A DNA stretch of 39,753 nt. Origin: Cytidiella melzeri (lineage: Eukaryota > Basidiomycota > Agaricomycetes > Polyporales > Irpicaceae). The DNA lies in NCBI GenBank assembly GCA_022592445.1, contig JABYQR010000396.1:1-39753 (forward strand). The letters run 5' to 3'. Of this stretch, positions 32,674 through 39,753 are shown one piece after another (the stretch's first letter is position 1; every line of letters starts with the position of its first letter). The notes beneath the pieces were generated by a model. That model did no database searches. It saw only the letters and a program-made list of their open reading frames with translations, and was not told the DNA's origin. The translations under genes and the position numbers were made by a program.

Positions 32674-33411
32674 TGTCGCGGAGCGACTGCTGTTATGCTG
32701 CTAAACCCTAAACAAGGGTGGAAGGTATGATGGTGGAAGAGGAAAGGGATCTCCAACGACGACAACGAGGTCAGAGTCGATGATAAGCAGGCAAGCAGGC
32801 ACAAAGGCCGGATACTGGCAGTGCAAATGACGAAGTTAATATTATGCTTATACTAGGTTACATGGAGTAACTTACCTGGCAGTGCAAATGACGAAGAGGT
32901 CAAGATGCAGAACCAGGGAGGGTAAGGGGTACTATATATACTGGGTCTGGGTGGTCTGTGCACCAGTTCCCACACTAGGGACTGGAGTAACTATGGGACT
33001 GGAGTAACAATAGAACAATAAAGAACCAGGGTAACTGTCAAGGACCTGAGTAACTGTCAAGGACCTGAGTAACTGTCAAGGACCTGAGTAACTGTCAAGG
33101 ACCAGGGTACGTAGAACAATAGTAGGATAAGAACAATAGAACAATAAGACTTGGGGGAATCCCTGGGGAATCCCCATCAATGGAAGAGGAACAATAGAAC
33201 AATAGCCTAGGTTGATCTGGAACCGCTCCAGATTGAGTCTAGGGTTTGGGTCTGGACTATTGATAGATAAGGCAGGATGTCACGTGACCCGGGTTAGGGT
33301 TAGGTCCGGTAACACTCCTAGCCGGAAAATAAGCGCTCTAGATAGGCGCTCAAGGCTGTAAACTTGTGACATTGTTGGAAAAATCCGGTCTCTGTTGGAC
33401 TATCCATGTCA
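32674..33411 (-). mobile_element. Solo LTR of the Gypsy family, minus strand
   Basis: Reverse-complemented, it starts TGACATGGATAGTCCAACAG and ends GCTCCGCGACA, matching 35749-36460 over its full length. TTGTA flanks both sides (32669-32673 and 33412-33416), a perfect 5-bp target duplication, and no internal sequence is present. It is therefore the product of an insertion followed by LTR-LTR recombination. It is 738 bp against 712 bp for the other copy, mostly because of one extra 19-bp repeat unit. Confidence 0.93.
33029..33104. repeat. 19-bp tandem repeat inside the solo LTR, 4 units
   Basis: Four units of GAGTAACTGTCAAGGACCT (first and last slightly variant) lie head to tail. The homologous tract in the plus-strand LTR (36059-36115) has three units. 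Confidence 0.9.
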
Positions 33412-34504
33412 TTGTAGTTGAATGTGCAAATCAGATCAGAGATTTATTGGACATATTGATTGGACATGTTAGGTTGGAAACCTCCAGACATTGGAATCAG
33501 CATCCACATCAGAAAGCCGGAACTCATTGGTGGGAGTAGAGGGACAACAGGAGTGGTAGGAATAAAGAGAGTTATTGGAAAGTTGGACTTGGATCGGAGA
33601 AATGAGCCAGACTTGGGAATAGAGGGGGAATTGGAATGTTTAAGTAAGACTCAGCAGTAGATAAGGAATGGTGGAAAGAGATGGACTTGGGATGATTGAG
33701 TAGAATGACAAGTCCAAACTCGGAGGGACATAGATAGGTAGGCTGAGTCAGACTGGAGATGTTGAGGAATTGGAAAATGGGTTGGGCTTGGAGGAAGGAT
33801 TGAATCAGATGGCTGAATTGGAGCAGCAATTGGAGTGGCTAGACTGGAAAGTGAAGCCTGACGCAAAGAAAGAGCCAGCTCGAAGTATGGAATAGGAAGA
33901 GGGCAAAAGTCTAGTGTCCAAATGTTAGGGAACAGTGGGAAAGGATAACATCACTGCTTAAGGCCTAAGTGGGAATGGAATTGAAAACAATCGGGTACAG
34001 TAGATTGAAAGTCAGACAGAGTGGTCTGACTTGGTTCTGAGATGTCTATTAGGTCGGGCCGGGAAAAGACACAAAGTTTGAGGGTTTAGAGTGAAAGTCC
34101 ATGGAGTGGATATAACAGAGGTCCTGGTTGTGGGGTTGGATTGGAACCAGATTGGAAATGTGAACATGTCAATCGGACATAGCATGGACAGTGATGAGAG
34201 AGGCCAGGTGGTCGAGGGAAGTGGGATTGAGCATTGGGCGTTGAGTAAGACTACTTCATGAATGAAGCAGAATGAATTGAACACAGTGGGCATAGACTTA
34301 TTCAATATTTGAAGTTAGTTACCATAGTACAGATGAAGTACCTATATATACTATTAGTAGCTTGTAAGCTTAATTGGGATAACATGTGCCACAAGGGTTT
34401 ATGGGTGAAGGTTAATGCTAAATCAATCAGCATTGGAGAAATTGGAGTGGAGTCTGGAAATGATTCATGCTGCAAGTGCTAGCATGATGACAAGTCCATG
34501 ACAG

Positions 34505-35480
34505 TGTTAAGACCAACTATTGTCAAGAGACAAGTTGTCAAGTCAGAATCCCTTGGTGTGGCTACACACAAGGTCGAATGATGGTCTAGGCCGCGCAGTG
34601 GCTGTCAAGCACAATGGCAGACAGATGATGGATTGATAGAAGGAATATTGATACAAAGTGGATAAACTGAAGTTCTAGCCTCATGTCTAGCAGCTATTTA
34701 TACATGTGGGCCTAACTACTTCTGGACCAGTCCAACATAGTGGTTGTCACAGATTTTCAATGTTTCTACAAGACTTGCCTTACCAGGCAACGGTATTATT
34801 GGGAATATTTAAGCGCTTGTCAAGCGCTTATCCAGCGCTTATCCGGCGTCTATTTAGGCGCTTATCCAGCGCTTATCTGGCGCTTATCAGGCGCTTATCA
34901 GGCGCCTATTCCGGCGCTTATTATCAGTGCCTATCAATTGATGCGCTGATGCGCCTCCTGTCTCTGATGCGCTGATGCGCTCCTTTCCTTATCTGTGTAT
35001 CACATGATAGAACTCTCTGGAACCTTGTGGAACTTGCTGGAACTATGATGTCATAGTATAGAACATTCCATTAGATGATGTCATAGTTCTTAGAACCTTC
35101 TGGAAAAGTCTAGCCTTGTCTTAGAACAAGCTAGAACAAGTCTAGCCTTGGAGCTGGGTCATGGGGTCAGGTCATGGGGACAATTGCTATTGGTTGATTA
35201 TTGAAGTGGCACCACTAGGGCATAGGGCATGCTTAGTAAGGTAGATTACTTCGCTTACTCATGTAGGTATTAGGGGTCTTTGGGTAGTACCTGGGGTCCT
35301 CCCCTTCATGTATATATAGAGGCACTCCTGAGGGCATATCCCCTCAGTCTTATCCACTCTGTTGAACCAGGACTACTCAGTACCCATCAGTACTTCGCTC
35401 ACCACCACTCTAACTCTCTATCACACACTATCTCCCCAAGTTTATCAACTTATCTGGTGAGTAGTAACCTTACTGTTACA
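34505..35480 (+). mobile_element. Long LTR copy of the non-coding LTR element
   Basis: The 976-bp segment starts TGTTAAGACC and ends ACTGTTACA (TG...CA). It contains a TATA-type core TATATATAGA at 35311-35320, a pyrimidine-rich downstream region and, near its 5' half, the GCGCTTATC repeat tract. It is followed by GTGGTAACCAAACAGAGG, which may be the primer-binding region (TGGTAACC). The 235-bp match to 31430-31664 defines it as an LTR. Confidence 0.65.
34805..34985. repeat. GCGCTTATC degenerate repeat tract
   Basis: Units around GGCGCTTATC/CAGCGCTTATC occur about ten times in 120 bp, then shift to GATGCGCTGATGCGC units. The dodecamer-like spacing and near-palindromic GGCGCC and AGCGCT cores suggest expansion within the LTR. 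Single GCGCTTAT words also occur in the Gypsy LTR (about 35823) and the MITE. Confidence 0.75.
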
Positions 35481-35748
35481 GTGGTAACCAAACAGAGGAA
35501 TGGAAAGGATGAACAATAGACAGAGTACAATGGGGATGCTATCTGGCCAATAGGTAAAGTGAGTGTCAAGCTGTGATTACAGAGGACAATGAGGAGAAGG
35601 ACAATGTGCAATAGCACAATAGAAAGGGGGTTAAACCTGGAGTAGGGGATAGATGTGGTTGAACCCGGTGGAATGCTAACACAGGTATAGAAGGACCGAA
35701 GGTGGAATCAAGGCAATGGTGACCAATCAGAGTTAGGTCCAAAGCATC
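35481..35748 (+). mobile_element. Second internal-region fragment, cut by the Gypsy insertion
   Basis: This 268-bp segment follows the long LTR and resembles the start of the first internal region (31665-31950). It stops abruptly at GCATC|TGACATGG where the Gypsy LTR begins; the homologous position in the first copy is near 31937. The rest presumably continues beyond the Gypsy element, outside the window. Confidence 0.55.
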
Positions 35749-35873
35749 TGACATGGATAGTCCAACAGAGACCGGATTTTTCCAACAATGTCACAAGTTT
35801 ACAGCCTTGGGCGCCTATCTAGAGCGCTTATTTTCCGGCTAGGAGTGTTACCGGACCTAACCCTAACCCGGGT

Positions 35874-35879
35874 CACGTG
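35874..35879. promoter_or_regulatory. CACGTG palindrome beside telomere-like repeat in LTR
   Basis: The palindromic E-box/bHLH site CACGTG lies 4 bp from a CCTAACCCTAACCC run (35856-35869). The same pair is kept in the solo LTR (CACGTG at 33281-33286 and GGGTTAGGGTTAGG). Both are upstream of the TATA box, where enhancer elements are expected. Confidence 0.5.
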
Positions 35880-36058
35880 ACATCCTGCCTTATTTATCAA
35901 TAGTCCAGACCCAAACCCTAGACTCAGTCTGGAGCGGTTCCAGATCAACCTAGGCTATTGTTCTATTGTTCCTCTTCCATTGATGGGGATTCCACAGGGA
36001 TTCCCTCAGGTCTTATTGTTCTATTGTTCTTATCCTATTATTGTTCTACGTACCCTGG

Positions 36059-36115
36059 TCCTTGACAGTTACTCAGGTCCTTGACAGTTACTCAGGTCCT
36101 TGACAGTTACCCTGG
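36059..36115. repeat. 19-bp tandem repeat in the 5' LTR, 3 units
   Basis: Three head-to-tail units of TCCTTGACAGTTACTCAGG (the last ends CCCTGG) are present. This is the complement of the four-unit tract in the solo LTR, so copy number varies within the family. Confidence 0.9.
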
Positions 36116-36200
36116 TTCTTTATTGTTCTATTGTTACTCCAGTCCCACAGTTACTCCAGTCCCTAGTGTGGGAACTGGTGCACAGACCACCCAGACCCAG

Positions 36201-36209
36201 TATATATAG
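36201..36209 (+). promoter_or_regulatory. TATA box of the Gypsy LTR
   Basis: TATATATAG sits in GC-richer surroundings, followed by a pyrimidine-rich stretch (CCCCTTACCCTCCCTGG), the expected order for an LTR promoter. The same box is conserved in the solo LTR. Confidence 0.7.
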
Positions 36210-36265
36210 TACCCCTTACCCTCCCTGGTTCTGCATCTTGACCTCTTCGTCATTTGCACTGCCAG

Positions 36266-36326
36266 GTGAGTTACTCCATGTAACCTAGTATAAGCATAAT
36301 ATTAACTTCGTCATTTGCACTGCCAG
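36266..36326 (+). other. Candidate 61-nt intron in LTR leader with 20-bp flanking repeat
   Basis: GTGAGT follows the first copy of TTCGTCATTTGCACTGCCAG (36246-36265), and the second identical copy (36307-36326) ends in CAG. Splicing GTGAGT...CAG would remove one repeat and the spacer. The arrangement is also present in the solo LTR. Whether splicing really occurs is untested. Confidence 0.4.
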
Positions 36327-36626
36327 TATCCGGCCCCAGTGCCTGCTTGCCTGCTCATCATCGACTTTGACCTCGTTGTCGTCGTTGGAGATCCACCCCC
36401 TTCCTCTCTATTTCACTCCCTTTTTAGGGTTATCAGCATAGCAGCAGTCGCTCCGCGACATTAGGTCAAGATACCACACAGCTACCGGCACGACTGCCCT
36501 TAGCTTGGATCAAGTCCTCCTGTCCCCCCAGTTTTAAAAAGTTTATTCCCCCCTACGTTTGAGAGTAAGCCATCGCCGTCCGTCTTGACGTGCTTGATCG
36601 CTGACTCGTTCACTTTCCGTGGTTGA

Positions 36627-37391
36627 TTCTTAGTGCCGAAAGAATCCCACTCCCGTTTCACTGCTCGCCCAGATCCTTTGCATAAGGATCTGAATCAAGC
36701 GCGTCGTGAAGTCCAGATCCACCGTGCCCTACCTCAGGCCGTGTTTGATCAACTTGACGCAGAGCACGCACGTGGCAAGAGTCACAAGTACACGGAGAAG
36801 GAACTCAAGGCTATTGCCTCCTACGTCGGTCGTCGTAAACCCAAGGGTTCTGCCCTTACACACAGATTCCCCACAGTAGAGGAGTTTGAAAAACTCCGCG
36901 CCAAATCCAAAGAGTTCGCCGTCCGCACCGCACGCGAACGAGCTGAGGCATTAGCAAGTCTCCCTAAGAAGCCTTCATTAGCAGAACGCTTCCCAGCCCG
37001 GCCCGCTACCAACCCTAGCGCAGCCCTTATAGCAGCTAAGCCGACTCTCATCAACTTCCACAAGCATACTGTTGAAGACCTTCGCGGTATCTTCACTCCC
37101 AAGCTCACCGCCACCCTCCAACGTCTGTCGATCCTCCCCACCATTGACAAATACCACCAGCTTCACAAAGATACGAAGCGTCAGTTTGAACAGGAGAAAC
37201 AGAAGCTAGAAAAGCTTCTAGAGGAATTACCAACCCGAGCCCCTGTCATCACTCATCGTGAGTGGCAGCTGCTGGATTGGGGATTGAAGGCAATTGGGAA
37301 AGTCAGCTTCACGGGTCTAAGGAGGAACTACGAGCAGGTGTTCAAAGCGTTAGACAAAGTGTGGGCAGACGAGTACTTCATCTCGTTCTGA
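36627..37391 (+). CDS. N-terminal reading frame of the Gypsy element, unrecognised
   Basis: About 255 codons are open from 36627 to a TGA at 37389-37391 but contain no ATG; GTG at 36633 sits where a start (GTGCCGAAAGAATCC) might have been, directly after a TTAG acceptor-like site. The protein is basic and helical: ESHSRFTARPDPLHKDLNQA, YTEKELKAIASYVGRRKPKG, LRAKSKEFAVRTARERAEAL, a coiled-coil-like KRQFEQEKQKLEKLLEELP, and LRRNYEQVFKALDKVWADEY. It shares the frame of the following gag, separated by the single TGA. I do not recognise it; it may be an extra gag N-terminal domain or an element-specific protein. The start could be lost by mutation or supplied by splicing. Confidence 0.65.
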   Translation, partial: FLVPKESHSRFTARPDPLHKDLNQARREVQIHRALPQAVFDQLDAEHARGKSHKYTEKELKAIASYVGRRKPKGSALTHRFPTVEEFEKLRAKSKEFAVRTARERAEALASLPKKPSLAERFPARPATNPSAALIAAKPTLINFHKHTVEDLRGIFTPKLTATLQRLSILPTIDKYHQLHKDTKRQFEQEKQKLEKLLEELPTRAPVITHREWQLLDWGLKAIGKVSFTGLRRNYEQVFKALDKVWADEYFISF

Positions 37392-38962
37392 GTAGAATAC
37401 AGTGTGGCTTCCCAAAGTCCCAATAGTAGCATTTGGTCCAGAGATCATCTTCCTTGCGAAAACTATCCGCACGCCTTCAACAACCAGACCGTCAGAGACG
37501 AGTGCTACGACCCAGAAGAAGGACACCAAACTTGTGAGGTACAACCGTGTCCCAACCGCTACAACAGAGTAGAATATCCTGGTCGTTACGCAAATCAGTA
37601 TCGACCCATTCATCACTGGCAAGAAGATCGCATTCTTGAGTCACTCCCACCCCTGCCTGAACCTGAAGAAGACTTCGATCGAACCTTCACGCAGGAACAA
37701 TACCCGATGGACTCTACCAATGTCTCCCAGCATGCTTCGAGGGTAGCAACCCCGGCCCCCACACAAGAACCGTCTCCACCCCCCACAGCAGAACAGCTTC
37801 TGCATGCACTACTCCTTGGTCAGCAACAGTTGACACAAGCTATCACAGCACTGGTTCAGAACCAGCAACAACCGGTCAATAACAGGTCACGGGAAAGGGT
37901 TGTAGAAAAACCCGCCAGCTTCAAGAGCAATGCTAGTAGTGACGCGCGTCGCTTTTTAGCTGCCTTTTCAATGTACGCACAGTTTAATGAGAAGCTGTCT
38001 CCGTACAATACCCAAGGTGGCCAGACCCGTTAGATCATCTCTGGATTTGTCGGCCCTGTCCTTTATGACCGAAGATGCGGCTGTTTGGGCTACTCCCCAC
38101 ATGGATTTGATTGCCAGCCATCAAATGGCATTCAATGGTGACTGGGACGACTTCAGGACGGCATTCAAGGCACGATTTGAACCAGTTGACGAAATGGTGG
38201 ATGCTAAGGCCAAGCTCAGGGAGCTGTGGCAAGGCAAAAAGACGGTTCCCGAGTACACGGCCAGATTCCGGGAAATCATGGACAGGACAGGTTATTCGAC
38301 ACAGGATCTACGGGACCGTTATTACGAACATCTGAGCACCACAATTAAGGATGAACTGGTCCACACTGCACGGCCCCATGTTACCCTCGTCGATCTCATC
38401 AATGTGGCCACTGACATCGACAATGTCTTCGGGTTAGAGCTCAAGAAAAAGCTCGTGAACAAGGTCGAACAGTTACCAACGTGTTCAAACCTACCCCGGT
38501 CTCCACCTCGTCCCCGGCTCCTTTCGTCCAACCATCTCGTGACTCCAATGCTATGGAGATTGATGCAACAAAAGTTGGACCAAATGGAAAGACCCGCGCC
38601 GACTTCATGAAGGCCATGAATGGTAGATGTTACGGATGTGGATCCAAGGAACATCAGAAGAAGGACGGCAAACATGATCGAGAACTGTGTGGACATTGTG
38701 GAGTCAACCATCAGACACAAGTGTGCCAAAGCCGGTTCCTTGGGTACCCACCTAGGCAACAAAAGGTGGCTGCCAGCACTCTCTTCGATCCGTCCACTTC
38801 GGCCCCCTCGTCATCCTCGTCCGCGAGGCCCTTACCTACACCGCCCGCCGCAACCGTGCCAGCTCTTCGTCTTCAACTCCGTTTGACTACGATGCCATCA
38901 TGAAACAAATGTCATCGCTCACGGATCAAGTCAAGCAGCTGGGAAATCAAAGGGATTTTTAG
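37392..38962 (+). pseudogene. Gypsy gag with frame changes
   Basis: Gag-like sequence runs from the TGA to TAG 38960-38962. The first ATG is at 37707 (MDSTNVSQHASRVATPAPTQ). A Gln/Pro-rich linker precedes the conserved gag core: WATPHMDLIASHQMAFNGDW, FRTAFKARFEPVDEMVDAKA, LWQGKKTVPEYTARFREIMD and DRYYEHLSTTIKDELVHTAR. Next come MEIDATK, a Cys-rich CYGCGSKEHQKKD/CGHCGVNHQTQVC segment, and a C-terminal LTDQVKQLGNQRDF. The reading frame changes at about 38027 (one extra C in a CCC run), near 38475-38490 and near 38860-38880. Such clustered shifts point to decay or sequence errors rather than programmed frameshifting. Confidence 0.75.
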
Positions 38963-39753
38963 AACGGACTCCAGGTGAAACCGCACCCTCGAGTCCCTCT
39001 AGAAAGACCTACATAGAAGAAGTGGAGGACAATGATGATTCCCCCACGGACACAGTTTTTAGCTTTAGTTCCCCTGTAGTAAATACCCGTCCCGCACAGC
39101 AGCCCGATTCACAACCTTCAGTTTTATTTAACAACATGTATAACTACTTCGAAACCTTGTCGTCTTGCATAGTACCAGAAATAGACCCGCTTAGCATGCA
39201 CTTCCGAGTTCCTATCACGCTCAAAGGAGTGTTTAAAGAACAAGGCATCAAAGCCATGATTGATTCAGGAGCCACCGCTTTATTCCTGAGTCAAGACTTT
39301 GTCAATCGGCACCGAGTACGTACGGTCCCCTTAGAAAGACAGATCCCACTCCATAACATCGATGGGACTCTAAATCAAGGAGGACGTATAACACACAGAG
39401 CAGAGCTCGAACTGCAAGTTGGGGCTATCAAAGAAAATGCAACCTTTTTGGTCACAGACATCGGACCAGAAGATTGCATCCTAGGTCTACCCTGGCTTCG
39501 CAAAGCAAACCCCAAGATCAATTGGGCTACCGGAGAAATGGAACTGGAAGCCGAAGAAGACTTTGAACCCTTCCAGTCTATCACAGCCAATCGGAAACAG
39601 AGACGAGCCTGGCTCAGAGCCGGTATCATTCAGGACACAAAAGAAGAACTTTGGTCCTGTGCCAGCTTTACGTACTCCACAGACATCGCTGCTAAAGCCC
39701 ATCAATCCAAAGAACAACGGACGTTCAAACAGATGGTTCCAGAGGAATACCGC
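38887..39753 (+). CDS. Gypsy pol: aspartic protease, truncated by window end
   Basis: This frame is open from 38887 to the end of the window, overlapping the gag end by 76 nt in the -1 frame. The retropepsin motif is clear: FRVPITLKGVFKEQGIKAMI then DSGATALFLSQDFV (catalytic DSG), the flap region around LHNIDGTLNQGGRI, and ILGLPWLRKANPKINW, the conserved end of Gypsy proteases. The Glu-rich linker leads to FKQMVPEEYR, the usual lead-in to reverse transcriptase. No stop or frameshift is seen. Expression probably depends on a shift at the GATTTTTAG junction. RT, RNase H and integrase should follow beyond the window. Confidence 0.88.

Larger units (their letters stand above)
31665..34504 (+). 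mobile_element. Non-coding internal region of the LTR element
   Basis: This A/G-rich DNA between the two direct LTR copies has no credible long frame on either strand, consistent with a LARD-type non-autonomous element. Its first 300 bp share order and words with 35481-35748 (GAACAATAGAC, GGGGATAGATG, GGTTGAACCC). It is interrupted by the solo LTR at 32674-33411. Frames such as those at 33572-33866 are artefacts of biased composition. Confidence 0.5.
35749..36460 (+). repeat. 5' LTR of the Gypsy element
   Basis: TG...CA ends, 712 bp. It contains the GCGCTTATTTTCCGG segment, a telomere-like AACCCTAACCC run next to a CACGTG palindrome, CTATTGTTC motifs, a 19-bp repeat (three units), a TATA box and a candidate intron. 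The inverted solo copy at 32674-33411 defines both ends exactly. Confidence 0.92.
35749..39753 (+). mobile_element. Ty3/Gypsy retrotransposon, 5' part
   Basis: The element comprises a 5' LTR (35749-36460), a 170-bp leader, an N-terminal reading frame, gag with retrotransposon-gag and zinc-knuckle-like sequences, and an aspartic protease frame open to the window edge. The left flank GCATC would be the target duplication. Reverse transcriptase, integrase and the 3' LTR are outside the window. Gag carries several frame changes, so this copy may not be autonomous although the protease frame is intact. Assignment to Ty3/Gypsy rests on gag-protease layout; RT was not seen. Confidence 0.85.

Noticed and set aside
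33460..34305. Several 60-100 aa frames in the internal LTR region
   Set aside because: They lie in biased A/G-rich repeat DNA, lack domains and are not longer than expected for that composition.
36461..36480. Initiator-tRNA primer-binding site after the Gypsy LTR
   Set aside because: The sequence after the LTR (TTAGGTCAAGATACC) does not begin with TGG nor resemble the usual Met-tRNA complement, so the priming mode is left open.

Overview
The window looks like nuclear DNA of a filamentous basidiomycete, most likely an Agaricomycete. Genes sit close together and are split by many 50-60 nt GT-AG introns. The recognisable proteins are ordinary fungal housekeeping proteins. The transposon content (Ty3/Gypsy and Copia-type remnants, a Harbinger-like MITE, and a large HIMDTPTEILH/GGDNPMQAE protein family) is what I associate with mushroom and polypore genomes. 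The taxonomic placement is inference from gene style, not from a marker gene.

Layout. 1-3.4 kb: a poor region with a frameshifted gene relic (1852-2548, +) facing an unrecognised spliced candidate on the minus strand. 3.6-4.5 kb (-): VPS28 (ESCRT-I). 5.2-11.6 kb (-): two head-to-tail genes that look like one mobile or selfish unit, a large putative transposase-like protein (6579-11635) followed 46 bp later by a smaller companion (5166-6533). 12.0-29.3 kb is the host gene block: an uncharacterised 216-aa protein (+), glutamine-dependent NAD+ synthetase QNS1 (+), an unrecognised short gene (-), a paxillin-like LIM protein (+), N-myristoyltransferase NMT1 (-), 8-oxoguanine DNA glycosylase OGG1 (-), GATOR1 subunit NPR2 (+) and the rRNA-processing factor RCL1 (-). 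OGG1 and NPR2 diverge from a 225-bp shared promoter. NPR2 and RCL1 converge with 25 bp between their stop codons.

29.9 kb to the end is nested transposon territory: a nonsense-riddled Copia-type gag relic; a 161-bp Harbinger-like MITE with a TTA duplication; a non-coding LTR element arranged LTR-internal-LTR-internal; a minus-strand solo LTR with a perfect 5-bp target duplication inserted in it; and the 5' part of a plus-strand Ty3/Gypsy element of the same LTR family (5' LTR, leader, an unusual N-terminal reading frame, gag, protease), cut by the window end before reverse transcriptase.

The host genes do not form a pathway; they cover vesicle sorting, NAD synthesis, polarity, protein lipidation, base-excision repair, TORC1 control and ribosome assembly. 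The most interesting material is the two-gene unit at 5.2-11.6 kb, the Gypsy element's extra N-terminal domain separated from gag by one in-frame TGA, and the dense AACAAT-type motifs shared by otherwise different LTR elements.
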